64,000 bases of DNA from Sulfurimonas sp. HSL3-2 (GTDB taxonomy: Bacteria > Campylobacterota > Campylobacteria > Campylobacterales > Sulfurimonadaceae), in contig NZ_CP147917.1 in NCBI RefSeq assembly GCF_039645965.1, positions 806,001 through 870,000 of the forward strand, read 5' to 3'. The notes beneath the pieces are model-generated. The model did not search any database. It was given only the letters and a program-made list of their open reading frames with translations, and was not told where the DNA came from. Positions 8,291 through 17,642 of this stretch are shown in pieces. Each line of letters begins with the position of its first letter. Positions within the stretch are counted from its first letter, which is position 1. Position numbers and translations under genes: made by a program.

Positions 8291-8507
8291 ATTCAGAATC
8301 CAATATCTTCAAATCTGTATATTTCATCAAGTATTTGCCCTTGCATCTATTAAAGTTAAAAGATTTTATCATTAGATTATTAAAAGAATGTTAACTGACG
8401 TAAAAACAAATAAAAAAATAGACTTAAGTCGTCATGGTGTCTAAAAGGTTTAAGAGAGAGATTCTCTATTTTAGGTATGATTACAGTATTAAAATGAAAG
8501 GATTGAT

Positions 8508-8699
8508 ATGTCAGAACCAAATTTAGAAGATATTACCGATTACAACACGCTTAAAGGCCAGAAAAAAAGGGTTGTGTGGGCAGTCATCCTAGCGGGACTC
8601 ATAATCGGTGTCGTTTATGTAGTAAGCTATAACTATTTTTCTAATGTTACAGATTCAATTCACGTTGAAAAAAATATAGGCACTATACCCGTAAAATAA
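8508..8699 (+). CDS. Small single-pass membrane protein
   Basis: This 63-residue protein has a polar N-terminal 24 residues (MSEPNLEDITDYNTLKGQKK), one hydrophobic helix (VVWAVILAGLIIGVVYVVSY, about 25-44) and a short polar tail. The basic stop before the helix predicts N-in topology. A good ribosome-binding site (AAAGGA) precedes the ATG. It lies 23 bp upstream of the M48 protease gene and is probably the first gene of that operon. The function is unknown; a small adaptor or substrate of the membrane protease is possible but unsupported. Confidence 0.65.
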   Translation: MSEPNLEDITDYNTLKGQKKRVVWAVILAGLIIGVVYVVSYNYFSNVTDSIHVEKNIGTIPVK

Positions 8700-8722
8700 A
8701 CTCATAAAGGTTTTATAAACAG

Positions 8723-9979
8723 ATGTTGATGACAATGATAGTGATATATTCTTTTTATGTACTGGCAAACCTCTATGTGAGTGTGATGCAAATAGGGTAT
8801 ATATCGCAGGCAAAAAGAAAAGCTCCCGTATTGATGGAGTGTGACGAGTATATAAAAGCAGCTAACTATAGCATTGCAAAAGAGCGCCTCTCTATGGCAA
8901 GAACGATAGTCGACTATATGGCAGTACTTGCGTGGATAGGTTTTGGTATAACATACTTAAGTGATTATATTTTTTTAGAAAATGATGCATTAAAAAGTGT
9001 CGCGGTAGTACTCGGTTTTATTTTGATCAACTCAGTGATATCGCTGCCGTTTTCTGTTTATGAGAAGTTTACTTTAGATGAGAAATTTGGATTTAATAAA
9101 TCGACCGTAGGACAGTTTGTAAAAGATACGTTTGTGACATTGGTACTGAGCATCGTTTTCGGCGGACTTGTCATTTGGGGCGTTTATCTTATCATGACGA
9201 CTTTTGAACTCTGGTGGTTATGGAGTTTTGTATTTATCTTCGGTGTCATCATCCTGATAAATATGTTTTTTCCTACCGTCAGAGCGATGTTCTTTGACAA
9301 ACTTACTCCTCTAGAGGATGAGAAACTGGCTCGTGATATCCAGGAGTTGATGGATAAGACAGGCTTTGTGAGCAGCGGCGTGTTTATAAGCGATGCGAGT
9401 AAACGCGATGCAAGACTAAACGCGTATTTCGGCGGTCTTGGAAAGACAAAAAGAGTAGTACTTTTTGACACGCTTTTAGAAAAACTGGAGTCAAAAGAGC
9501 TGCTTGCCGTTTTAGGACATGAGCTTGGGCACTTTGCGCACGGCGATATCTACAAGAATATAGCACTGGTAGGCGGTATGCTGTTTGCGATGTTCGCTGT
9601 TTTTGGAAACCTGCCGGAGAGTTTATATCTTGAGATGGGTCTTTCCCCGTCGCCGTACATCGTTATGATCCTGTTTTTGATATTTATGCCTGTTTTAGGG
9701 TTTATTATGATGCCTATCATGGGAATCGTCAGCAGACACAATGAGTATGAAGCGGATAAGATGGGAGCAGAGCTCGGCGGAGCAAGCGGCGAGATAGAAC
9801 TGGCAAATGCACTGAAAAAGCTTGTGACCGAAAACAAAAGTTTTCCGCTTTCACATCCCGTTTACATATTTTTTCACTATACGCATCCGCCTGTTATCGA
9901 AAGATTAAAGGCATTGGGTGTAGATATAGCGGTCAATGATACAACAGCTTTAGAGGGAACATGCCCGAATATAGACTAG
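8723..9979 (+). CDS. M48 family membrane zinc metalloprotease (Ste24/CAAX-protease type)
   Basis: This is an integral membrane peptidase of 418 residues. The zinc site is complete: HELGH at 266-270 and the third ligand Glu343 in RHNEYEADKMG. Multiple hydrophobic segments lie before (about 5-25, 65-110, 135-185) and after the active site, as in the Ste24/CAAX type. The length also fits Ste24 better than the shorter HtpX. Bacterial homologues are thought to take part in quality control of membrane or exported proteins. Its 3' end overlaps prmC by 19 bp. Confidence 0.92.
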   Translation: MLMTMIVIYSFYVLANLYVSVMQIGYISQAKRKAPVLMECDEYIKAANYSIAKERLSMARTIVDYMAVLAWIGFGITYLSDYIFLENDALKSVAVVLGFILINSVISLPFSVYEKFTLDEKFGFNKSTVGQFVKDTFVTLVLSIVFGGLVIWGVYLIMTTFELWWLWSFVFIFGVIILINMFFPTVRAMFFDKLTPLEDEKLARDIQELMDKTGFVSSGVFISDASKRDARLNAYFGGLGKTKRVVLFDTLLEKLESKELLAVLGHELGHFAHGDIYKNIALVGGMLFAMFAVFGNLPESLYLEMGLSPSPYIVMILFLIFMPVLGFIMMPIMGIVSRHNEYEADKMGAELGGASGEIELANALKKLVTENKSFPLSHPVYIFFHYTHPPVIERLKALGVDIAVNDTTALEGTCPNID

Positions 9980-10800
9980 AAGAATTACAAAAAGAGTTAG
10001 TCGAGATCTTAAACGGCAAGATAGAAAGAGCCGCGAGAGAAGCGCAACTGATACTTATGCATTCGTTACAACGTGATGAACTGTGGCTTATGATGCATAA
10101 AGACGAGATCATTACAAATGCCGATGAGATCATCGAAAAGGCAAAAAGACGTTCAAAAAACGAGCCTCTTGAATACATTACAAACAGTGTTAGTTTTTAC
10201 TCGCAGGAGTTCTTTATAGATTACGGGGCACTTATCCCAAGACCTGAGACGGAACTGCTTATAGACGAGGTTCTAAAGCGCATAGACGACAGAGATGCCG
10301 TAATGACTTTTGCTGAGGTGGGAGTAGGCAGCGGGATCATCTCCATCGTCTTGGCACAACATCTGCCAAATGCGAAGTTTATCGCCGTAGATATTTCAGA
10401 GGCTGCTATAAAGATCGCAAGAGAGAACATCAAAAGGTTCGGACTTCAAGAGAGGATAGAACTAAGACACGGTTCTTTACTGGAACCTGTAGATGAGAAG
10501 ATCGATTTTCTTGTCTCAAACCCTCCATATATAGCCGATGACGCACCTTTGGAGTCAAATCTTTCCTATGAACCGCAAAACGCCTTATTTGGCGGAGAGA
10601 TCGGCGACGAGATCATAAGAGAACTTCTTATAGAGTTTTTAAACAGAGATATTAATTGGTTCAGTTGTGAGATGGGTTATGATCAAAGAGATAAAATAGT
10701 AAACTTTTTATCTGATAAGAGTTGTCCAAACATAGACTTTTACAAAGACCTGAGCGGTTTTGACAGAGGTTTTACATTATTAAAGGCGAGAGATGAATAA
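9961..10800 (+). CDS. prmC: Peptide chain release factor N5-glutamine methyltransferase
   Basis: PrmC (HemK) methylates the glutamine of the GGQ motif in release factors RF1 and RF2. The class I SAM-binding motif is EVGVGSGIISI (about 119-129) and the catalytic NPPY motif is at residues 187-190. The N-terminal helical domain (1-75) and the IPRPETELL linker motif match the family. The length (279) is normal. A ribosome-binding site (AGAGGGAAC) lies inside the M48 gene, and the 3' end overlaps the DUF4149 gene by 8 bp, so the three are translationally linked. Confidence 0.95.
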   Translation: MPEYRLEELQKELVEILNGKIERAAREAQLILMHSLQRDELWLMMHKDEIITNADEIIEKAKRRSKNEPLEYITNSVSFYSQEFFIDYGALIPRPETELLIDEVLKRIDDRDAVMTFAEVGVGSGIISIVLAQHLPNAKFIAVDISEAAIKIARENIKRFGLQERIELRHGSLLEPVDEKIDFLVSNPPYIADDAPLESNLSYEPQNALFGGEIGDEIIRELLIEFLNRDINWFSCEMGYDQRDKIVNFLSDKSCPNIDFYKDLSGFDRGFTLLKARDE

Positions 10801-11272
10801 AAGAATATATGTAGATTTTAGTTATTTGATTTTGCTTGCGGCATCATTCGGCGCTGTTATGGTTTTAGGCGTCATAGTCGCTCCCGTGATCTTCCATACG
10901 GATAGGCTCACCGTAGATCTTTTGATAGACCATTATAACTCAGGCGTTATTATGAGTGAGATCTTTTTGAGATTTAGCTATTTTATATATTTTCTCAGCT
11001 TTTGTGTGGCTCTTTATGAAGCTGTTATGTACAAGATGGGACAAAGAGATAAGACACTGTTTTACTCGGCATTTCTTGTCGTGACGACAGCATTGTTGTT
11101 TAGCGGTGTGTATGTTCCAAAGATACTTGAACTTCAGGCTATGGGCAGAGAAGCGACAACGAGTGACACTTTTGACAATCTTCATATAGCAAGCGAGTTG
11201 GACTTCAAGATACTTGCTATCGCTTTGATCGTTTTATTTGTAAGACGTCTTATGCTTTTAAGACGCAGTTAG
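10793..11272 (+). CDS. DUF4149 family four-helix membrane protein
   Basis: This 159-residue integral membrane protein has four hydrophobic segments (about 8-32, 53-75, 85-105, 132-152). It matches the DUF4149 pattern: a small residue-rich first helix followed by VIVAPVIFH, and a loop with VPKILELQ. The function is unknown. It overlaps prmC by 8 bp as the last gene of this operon. The convergent J-domain gene ends 8 bp away. Confidence 0.8.
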   Translation: MNKRIYVDFSYLILLAASFGAVMVLGVIVAPVIFHTDRLTVDLLIDHYNSGVIMSEIFLRFSYFIYFLSFCVALYEAVMYKMGQRDKTLFYSAFLVVTTALLFSGVYVPKILELQAMGREATTSDTFDNLHIASELDFKILAIALIVLFVRRLMLLRRS

Positions 11273-11279
11273 TAGTAAA

Positions 11280-11582
11280 CTAGATCGTATCTTTCTTCGT
11301 TCCGAACTTTTCTTCCCACCACTCTTGCGGTGAGAGGCTTGTCTTTTTCAGACTCTCTTCATCAAACGGATAATCATAATTATTGCAGTATGTAAGCACA
11401 GTCTCGTAAGCTTCATTTATCTGTGAGCTCATCTTTGTAGCAGTATCGATGTCATCCTTGTGTTTATCGGGATGCCATTTTTTCATTAATGTTCTGTATC
11501 TGTTTTTTATTTCTATAAGTGAGGCTTTTTCGCCAAGGCCAAGGAGTGTTTTGGCCTTGATAAGTTTTTCAAAGGAGGACAA
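11280..11582 (-). CDS. J-domain (DnaJ-like) protein directly behind ftsZ
   Basis: This 100-residue protein carries a J-domain with the HPD motif (MKKWHPDKHKDD) and a short C-terminal tail, so it is a small DnaK co-chaperone without zinc-finger or substrate domains. The only early start is a TTG two codons behind the ftsZ stop and in the same frame (TGA TCC ACT TTG). No convincing Shine-Dalgarno sequence is seen. Translation probably depends on reinitiation after ftsZ, or the start is different. It is the last gene of the ppiD-like-ftsA-ftsZ operon. Confidence 0.75.
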   Translation of the reverse strand: MSSFEKLIKAKTLLGLGEKASLIEIKNRYRTLMKKWHPDKHKDDIDTATKMSSQINEAYETVLTYCNNYDYPFDEESLKKTSLSPQEWWEEKFGTKKDTI

Positions 11583-11588
11583 AGTGGA

Positions 11589-12713
11589 TCAGTCTTGTTG
11601 TCTTCTCATATATGTAGGTACTTCAAGATAATCATCACCTACATCGCCGCCCACAACAAGTCTTGGACGAACAACTGCTCTTGGAGGAGCTTTTACTTCA
11701 GGTTCAAAATCACTGTTATTTGTGTTGATACCTTTTTCAAATCCTGTCGCAACTAAAGTGATACGTACAAAATCTTCCGGAAGAGTCTCATCAGTAGATG
11801 TACCGAAGATAACTTCTGCATCTTCATGTGCACTTTCATGTACGACTTCCATAGAGTTGGCAAGTTCCATCATCGGGAAGTTCGGGTGCATGTTAAAGTG
11901 TACTAACACACCCATTGCTCCGTTGATAGACATATTGTCTAGTAAAGGAGACTCGATAGCTGCTTTGATAGCTTCATAAGCAGCATTTTCACCTTGATGC
12001 TCACCCACACCCATAAGTGCCATACCGCGATGACTCATAACAGTTTGTAAGTCGGCAAAGTCAAGGTTGATATCATTATCGCCGCTTGAAAGGATAACAC
12101 CAGATGTTCCGCTGACAGCTTGTGCCAAGACAGAATCGACGATCTTGAAACTTTCTTTCATCCCTAGTTTACGATCGATGATAGATAAGAGCTTGTCATT
12201 TGGAATAACGACGATCGAATCACTCTCTTGTTTAAGCTCTTCAAGTCCGCTTTCTGCAAGTTTAAGACGTTTTCTTCCTTCGAATAAAAACGGTTTTGTA
12301 ACGATAGAGATAGTTAAAGCACCTACCTCTTTTGCGATCTGTGCGACAACAGGAGCAGCACCAGTACCTGTTCCTCCGCCTAGACCTGCTGCAACGAAAA
12401 CGATATCTGCGCCTTCAAGTGCAGTACGTATCTCATCATAGCTCTCTAATGCAGATTCTTTACCGATCTCCGGTTTCATACCTGCACCAAGACCTTTAGT
12501 AAGTTTTGTACCGATCTGGATTCTTGTAGATGCAGTCGACTCATCAAGAACTTGAGCATCTGTATTTACAACTATCATATCGATCCCGCTAACGCCTTCG
12601 CGAAGCATATGACCGATCATATTACCACCGCCGCCGCCGACACCGACTGCAACTATACGAGCACCGCTTGTCGCTCTTGCTTCTTCTACTGAAAATGGAT
12701 CCATCTTACACAC
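11589..12713 (-). CDS. ftsZ: Cell division protein FtsZ
   Basis: FtsZ is the tubulin-like GTPase that forms the division ring. The tubulin signature [11 protein letters not shown] is intact, the N-terminal glycine loop ([14 protein letters not shown]) is present, and the T7-loop region is conserved. The extreme C terminus ([12 protein letters not shown]) is the conserved peptide that binds FtsA. At 374 residues it has normal length with a short linker. It lies 18 bp behind ftsA, and a J-domain gene follows in the same frame. Confidence 0.98.
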   Translation of the reverse strand: MCKMDPFSVEEARATSGARIVAVGVGGGGGNMIGHMLREGVSGIDMIVVNTDAQVLDESTASTRIQIGTKLTKGLGAGMKPEIGKESALESYDEIRTALEGADIVFVAAGLGGGTGTGAAPVVAQIAKEVGALTISIVTKPFLFEGRKRLKLAESGLEELKQESDSIVVIPNDKLLSIIDRKLGMKESFKIVDSVLAQAVSGTSGVILSSGDNDINLDFADLQTVMSHRGMALMGVGEHQGENAAYEAIKAAIESPLLDNMSINGAMGVLVHFNMHPNFPMMELANSMEVVHESAHEDAEVIFGTSTDETLPEDFVRITLVATGFEKGINTNNSDFEPEVKAPPRAVVRPRLVVGGDVGDDYLEVPTYMRRQQD

Positions 12714-12731
12714 TCCTTTGATTTAACTTGC

Positions 12732-14099
12732 TTAAAATAATTGGGTAGCCCAATTCCAAAATTTTGAAACTACGCTTGCTTCGTCTCTTTTTCTCTCTTT
12801 TTCATTCGGCAGTTTTGCCAGTTTTGACTTTATGTCGTTCTCCGGCGCTACTGGAATGGAGTCTTCAGCTGTATCCTCATCCGTACTAAAATCGACTGCA
12901 CTGTCTTGGACCGGTGATTCGCCGTGATGTCTCATACGCTTGTTGACATCTATCTCATAAGCAGAGTAGTTGTTTGCAGCGTATTTGATAAGACCAAGAG
13001 CAGCTGAGTACTCAGGTCCTCTGACGTCATCATAAAGACCATCCATCTCAGGTGCTTGAGCAAGACGCACAGGCATATTGTCAAATATTGCGACAGCCAA
13101 CTCTCTGATACCGTCCATATTGCTAAATCCGCCTGTCAGTACGACTCCCGCACCAAGATGCTCTTTTAGTCCGCTTTTTTCCAACGACTGCGCTACTATC
13201 ATAAGTGTCTCTTCGACTCTTGCATAGATGACGTTATGAACGACCTCTAACGATACTTCATGTGTCGAATTTTCATCGCCGATGATCGGCAGCTCTATCA
13301 GGTCATTGCTCGGTGTGTTAAGTGAACCGTAGTTCATCTTGACTTTTTCAGCAACGTTTAACGGAGTATGCAGAGCCATAGAAAGATCGTTCGTTATATG
13401 GTTGGAACCTACACCTAAGAAGTCGTTGTATCTGATAGAATTACCGGAATGTACAACGATGTTACAAGTGTTTCCGCCCATGTCGATAACAGCGACGCCT
13501 AACTCTTTTTCATCATGGTTCAATACGGCGATAGCAGAAGCGTATCCTGAAAGGATGACGTTCTCGACTTCGACACCTGCAGCTTTTACCGCTTTTTTAA
13601 GGTTATGAAGGTTTGATTTTTGTGTAGTGATGATGTGAGTCTCGACCTCTAGTCTTGAAGCGTTCATGCCAAGAGGGTCTTCGATGAAGTCCTGCTCATC
13701 CACTTTAAAATTGTACGGAAGTGCGTGAAGTACTTCATACTCATTTGGGATATTCGCATTATATAGAGATGTATGCATAACGCGGTTTATCTCTTTAACG
13801 CTGATCTCTTTATGAGGGATGTTTACGATACCGCTAGAGTTTAGACTTTTCGTGTAAGCGCCAGAAATAGAGACTATAGCACTTTTAATGTCTGTACCGG
13901 CAACACGTTTTGCATCCGCAAGAGCATTTCTTATCGATTTTGATGCTAACTCTATGTTAGTGATGCTGCCTTTTTTTAGACCTTGAGCTTTAGCTTTTCC
14001 TGAACCTGTGATCTGTATATGGCCATGCTCGTTTATGTCTGCGATAACTGCGCTAACTTTAGTTGATCCAATATCTATGGCTAAAACAGTTTTGTTCAA
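12732..14099 (-). CDS. ftsA: Cell division protein FtsA
   Basis: FtsA is the actin-fold protein that tethers FtsZ to the membrane. The N-terminal phosphate loop is AIDIGSTKVSAVIAD (about 7-21), and the later nucleotide-binding motif is VIDMGGNTCNIVV. The C terminus ends in an amphipathic helix (VSKFWNWATQLF), the membrane-targeting sequence. A less conserved acidic linker (about 395-440) precedes it. At 455 residues it is slightly longer than E. coli FtsA. It starts 1 bp behind the upstream PpiD-like gene, so coupling is likely. Confidence 0.97.
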   Translation of the reverse strand: MNKTVLAIDIGSTKVSAVIADINEHGHIQITGSGKAKAQGLKKGSITNIELASKSIRNALADAKRVAGTDIKSAIVSISGAYTKSLNSSGIVNIPHKEISVKEINRVMHTSLYNANIPNEYEVLHALPYNFKVDEQDFIEDPLGMNASRLEVETHIITTQKSNLHNLKKAVKAAGVEVENVILSGYASAIAVLNHDEKELGVAVIDMGGNTCNIVVHSGNSIRYNDFLGVGSNHITNDLSMALHTPLNVAEKVKMNYGSLNTPSNDLIELPIIGDENSTHEVSLEVVHNVIYARVEETLMIVAQSLEKSGLKEHLGAGVVLTGGFSNMDGIRELAVAIFDNMPVRLAQAPEMDGLYDDVRGPEYSAALGLIKYAANNYSAYEIDVNKRMRHHGESPVQDSAVDFSTDEDTAEDSIPVAPENDIKSKLAKLPNEKERKRDEASVVSKFWNWATQLF

Positions 14100-14100
14100 C

Positions 14101-15567
14101 TTACAGTCCTTCTACAAATATTTCAGTTTTAAAACGCTTTTTCAACACTTTAAGCAGGTTTTGATTTAACAAATCAGTTCTTAGCTTAACTATAACAGAA
14201 TCAACATTTTCTTTTGAATTATCGAGCAACTTTTGTTCCAAAATATTAAATAAGACTATCTTTTTATTACTTAGAGTAACAAAACCGCGTTTTTTGTTAT
14301 TTTGAAAAAGCTGGCTTAGGAACTCAGAACCCTCTTGTTCAGTAAGACCGGCAACTTTTGTCACATCTTTTGCTGTTATAAAATCGGTATTTTTCCCATT
14401 AAATGTAGCAAGTGATGATTGAGCAAGTTGTTGTAACTGGTTCTCTTTTGCTTGTGAAGCGTACATTGCAGCGACTTGAGCTTTGGCTTCTTCAAATGTT
14501 TTTGGGACTGAAGGATTCATTTTATCAAGTTTGATAATAACGTATTGGTCATTTATGACTCTAGGTTTAAGGTATGGTTTTGCATCTGTTAGTTCAGAGA
14601 CCTCTTTTAATATGTCTGCATCGAAGATGTTCTTGCTGCTGCTTAGAGAAACATTTTTAACTGCAATGTTTTTATCCAGTTCACCTTTTTTATATGCTAC
14701 GAAAGTTCTTAAAGACTCTTTTTTCGTCTCTTCGTCGTTTAGCATCTTTGTTATAAGTTTTCTTGCAGAATCAGGGATCTTCTCATTCCAAGTTATGCTT
14801 GTGAATGCCGACTTGTGAGCGTTGTAGTACTCTGTAAGTTCACCGTCCGTGTACTCTTTGCTTACAGGTGCTTGGATTATGTATGAAACATCAAAACTCG
14901 GTTCAGTCATAAAATTAGATTTTACGCCTTCCCAGTATGCTTTTAGTTTTTCGTCCGACATATCTACTTTTATCATAGACATATCAAGTACTTTATAGTT
15001 TATCTTGTCTGCGATATTAAACATTGTAAGAAGAGACTGCTCTTCAAGTGCAGTTGGCTTGATGCTTAACATGCTTAATGTTTTTGAGATCAGGATCTGT
15101 TTTCTAAGATCGCTTTCATACTCTTTTGTAGAAAGATTGTTTCTTGAAAGTATAGTCTTGTAAAGGTCCTTGTCAAAAGCACCGTTTGTCTCAAATGCTT
15201 TTTCAGCCTTGATGACGTTTAACACCTCTTCGTCACTGACTCTCAGGTTATAGCTGTTTGATAGATTGAGTATAAGAGCCTGATTGATCAGCTGGTTCAG
15301 AGCCTGTTTTTGAAGACCGAAGCTTTTTGCCTGAGCCTCATCGAATTTTCCCTGAAACATTCTGTTGAAATATGAGTACATACGGCCATATTCTTGCTGA
15401 AGTTCACGGTAGCTGATCTCGACATCACCGACCTTTGCGACTGCGCTTGCTTTCTTCCCGTAATTGTACTGTCCCCAACCTACAAAACCGGCACCGATAA
15501 ATGCGATCGTAGAAATCCAAATTGTTATAACTAGCCATTTGCGGTGTCTCTGCATCCATGAAATCAT
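14101..15567 (-). CDS. SurA-N/PpiD-like periplasmic folding protein
   Basis: This membrane-anchored periplasmic chaperone has 488 residues. A short basic N terminus is followed by one helix (WLVITIWISTIAFIGAGFVGW, cited from residue 10) and a SurA-N-type helical chaperone domain (VGDVEISYRELQQEYG onwards). The C-terminal half resembles PpiD in order and ends in a KTFEEAKAQVAAMY-type helix. I do not see the conserved parvulin active-site pattern, so isomerase activity is doubtful. It is the first gene of the ftsA-ftsZ operon, an arrangement I recall in related Campylobacterota. Confidence 0.85.
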   Translation of the reverse strand: MISWMQRHRKWLVITIWISTIAFIGAGFVGWGQYNYGKKASAVAKVGDVEISYRELQQEYGRMYSYFNRMFQGKFDEAQAKSFGLQKQALNQLINQALILNLSNSYNLRVSDEEVLNVIKAEKAFETNGAFDKDLYKTILSRNNLSTKEYESDLRKQILISKTLSMLSIKPTALEEQSLLTMFNIADKINYKVLDMSMIKVDMSDEKLKAYWEGVKSNFMTEPSFDVSYIIQAPVSKEYTDGELTEYYNAHKSAFTSITWNEKIPDSARKLITKMLNDEETKKESLRTFVAYKKGELDKNIAVKNVSLSSSKNIFDADILKEVSELTDAKPYLKPRVINDQYVIIKLDKMNPSVPKTFEEAKAQVAAMYASQAKENQLQQLAQSSLATFNGKNTDFITAKDVTKVAGLTEQEGSEFLSQLFQNNKKRGFVTLSNKKIVLFNILEQKLLDNSKENVDSVIVKLRTDLLNQNLLKVLKKRFKTEIFVEGL

Positions 15568-15641
15568 AAATAATAAACCTTATATAGAAAATTTAGTTAT
15601 TCTATGATATTTCGTATTAAAGCTGTATAAAAAAGGATTGC

Positions 15642-15657
15642 AATATTGGACAATATT
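15642..15657. promoter_or_regulatory. Inverted repeat in the bioA upstream region
   Basis: AATATTG and CAATATT form perfect 7-bp arms around GA, 46 bp upstream of the bioA ATG and just upstream of a candidate -10 region (TATTAT near 15679). The position suits an operator, but the factor is unknown. Confidence 0.4.
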
Positions 15658-15703
15658 TTGATTTTATATAGTTTTGGTATTATTTTGCCAAAGGAAGAGG
15701 ATT

Positions 15704-16999
15704 ATGAACAATTTACAATTATCGAATCAAGACTTAGAACATATCTGGCATCCGTGTACACAGATGAAAGATCATGAGTTTTTGCCGATAATCCCGGTAA
15801 AAAAAGCTCATGGAGTCTATCTGGAAGATTTTGAAGGAAACAGTTACATCGATGCGATAAGCAGCTGGTGGGTAAACCTGTTCGGACATACAAACGAGTA
15901 TATAAATTCCAAGATAAAAGAGCAGCTTGACAATCTGGAACATGTCATCTTGGCAGGCTTTACGCATGAACCTATCATTAGGCTTTCAAAAAGGCTGGTC
16001 GACCTGACCCCTAAGGGGCTTAACAGATGTTTTTATGCAGACAACGGATCAAGTGCCATAGAGGTCGCACTCAAGATGAGTTATCACGCACATAAAAACA
16101 GCGGCAGAGAGAGAACACTTTTCGTTTCACTGAAAAACAGCTACCACGGAGAGACTATCGGTGCTCTTTCGGTGGGTGATGTCGAACTTTACAAAGAGAC
16201 CTATGAACCGCTTTTGATCAGTTCGATCCAGACAGAAGTACCCAAAGATCAAAGTAAACAGGCTGCGCTTAAAGCTGCCGAAAAGTTCGAAGAGTTGTGT
16301 GAAAGAAGAGCGGGAGAGATCTCAGCGCTTATCGTCGAACCTTTGGTTCAAGGAGCGGGTTCAATGCACATGTATCATCCCGACTTTTTGTTACATGTAA
16401 GTTTTACATGTAAGAAGTACGGTATCCATCTTATAGCCGATGAAGTGATGGTCGGCTTTGGTCGTACAGGATCGATGTTCGCGTGTGAACAAGCGGGGAT
16501 CAGTCCCGATTTCATAGTCCTTTCAAAAGGACTTACAGGCGGATACCTGCCGCTTTCTGTCGTGCTTACGACTGATGATATCTATAATGTTTTTTACTGC
16601 GACTATAGTGAGTACAAAGCATTTTTGCACTCACACAGTTATACAGGAAATGCTCTTGCATGTGCCGCGGCCAATGCGACCTTGGATATTTTTGAAAAAG
16701 ACGACGTTATAGAAAATAACAAAAAGACGGCTGCTTACATGTATGAGAAACTGCAGAAGTTCAGTGAACTTGAGATCGTGGAAAACATAAGACAGACGGG
16801 GATGATATGCGCATTTGATCTTAAAGGCTTTACGCCGCAGCAGAGAATAGGGCTAAAGGTGTATCAGCACGGTCTGGATAACGGAGTTCTGCTTCGTCCG
16901 TTAGGCTCGACTATCTACTTTATGCCTCCGTATATTATAACACACGAAGAGATAGACAAGATGTTCGATGTGGCTTACGAGGCGGTCTCACGACTCTAA
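15704..16999 (+). CDS. bioA: Adenosylmethionine-8-amino-7-oxononanoate aminotransferase
   Basis: BioA converts KAPA to DAPA in biotin synthesis using S-adenosylmethionine as amino donor. The PLP-binding lysine is in VLSKGLTGGYLPL, the PLP aspartate is in LIADEVMVGFGRTG, and the N-terminal WHPCTQM motif is specific for BioA. I chose ATG 15704, preceded by AGGAAGAGG, over an upstream TTG, giving 431 residues. Two TTACATGTAA palindromes 13 bp apart are accommodated in the coding sequence around residues 230-236. The 3' end overlaps the convergent aldolase-like gene by 4 bp. Confidence 0.95.
   Translation: MNNLQLSNQDLEHIWHPCTQMKDHEFLPIIPVKKAHGVYLEDFEGNSYIDAISSWWVNLFGHTNEYINSKIKEQLDNLEHVILAGFTHEPIIRLSKRLVDLTPKGLNRCFYADNGSSAIEVALKMSYHAHKNSGRERTLFVSLKNSYHGETIGALSVGDVELYKETYEPLLISSIQTEVPKDQSKQAALKAAEKFEELCERRAGEISALIVEPLVQGAGSMHMYHPDFLLHVSFTCKKYGIHLIADEVMVGFGRTGSMFACEQAGISPDFIVLSKGLTGGYLPLSVVLTTDDIYNVFYCDYSEYKAFLHSHSYTGNALACAAANATLDIFEKDDVIENNKKTAAYMYEKLQKFSELEIVENIRQTGMICAFDLKGFTPQQRIGLKVYQHGLDNGVLLRPLGSTIYFMPPYIITHEEIDKMFDVAYEAVSRL
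16391..16413. repeat. Paired TTACATGTAA palindromes (copies 3 and 4, within bioA)
   Basis: Two exact copies at 16391-16400 and 16404-16413 are separated by GTT, so they could also form a 10-bp hairpin. They lie in the stretch of bioA encoding LLHVSFTCKK. Confidence 0.85.
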
Positions 17000-17586
17000 T
17001 CAAACGTGATCGATTTCTTATCGCGCTCGAGCATAAGGAGTCTGCAGCTTTTTTCCAAGATGGCAAGCTTCTTTGCCATCAGATGGATATCTCTGTTATA
17101 GGCATAGATGCCGTAACCGCGGATGACCATGATATCCGTATCGTTAGTCTTTAGATACTTTGTTATCTCACTCTCTGCTCTGTCATACCAGTCTTCAAAC
17201 TGCTGAGGATTTACGATATCTAAACGTCCGATCTCCATATATCCGAAGTAGTCTTTTGGGATGATGATGTTATGGTCAAGTGAATACGCCGTCGTAAACG
17301 GAGGCATCGTAAATGTTATGAATTTTGCATCGCTTATCTGCGAATAGATATTTTTGTGGATATCCGCATCCAGACTCGCTTGTTTCCATCTATAGTCTTT
17401 TTTGAAGTTAAGCTCTATAAGAGTCTTTTCATCCAGCGAGTCGAAGATCGCATCATCCGTATTGATAATAAACTGATTTGAGTCTGTTTTAGCTGATATG
17501 GAACCGTGATAGATCCCGAAGAAATCTTTCCTGAACATGGAAAGAGAAAATGTTTTGATCTGAGATTGTACTAGTTGCTTATTCAT
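16996..17586 (-). CDS. Class II aldolase/adducin-like protein lacking metal-binding histidines
   Basis: This 196-residue protein keeps the class II aldolase/adducin layout, with GSIS near residue 28, a DADIHKNIY segment and a late RGYGIYAYN motif. The zinc ligands are replaced: the usual HxH is F92-T-M94 (TFTMPPFTTAY), and the usual GHG is G157-Y158-G159. It is therefore unlikely to be a metal-dependent aldolase or dehydratase and may be a structural or ligand-binding relative, as adducin is. It lies 56 bp behind the MBL gene on the same strand and may share its transcript. Confidence 0.75.
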   Translation of the reverse strand: MNKQLVQSQIKTFSLSMFRKDFFGIYHGSISAKTDSNQFIINTDDAIFDSLDEKTLIELNFKKDYRWKQASLDADIHKNIYSQISDAKFITFTMPPFTTAYSLDHNIIIPKDYFGYMEIGRLDIVNPQQFEDWYDRAESEITKYLKTNDTDIMVIRGYGIYAYNRDIHLMAKKLAILEKSCRLLMLERDKKSITFD

Positions 17587-17642
17587 AAGATAATTGTATC
17601 TAAAAACTTATGTTTTAGATACTCGATCTGTAAAAAAAATTA

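Noticed and set aside
8420-8435. Palindrome GACTTAAGTC in the 217-bp gap before the M48 operon
   Set aside because: A single 10-bp palindrome with no second copy, no clear promoter spacing and no conservation evidence.
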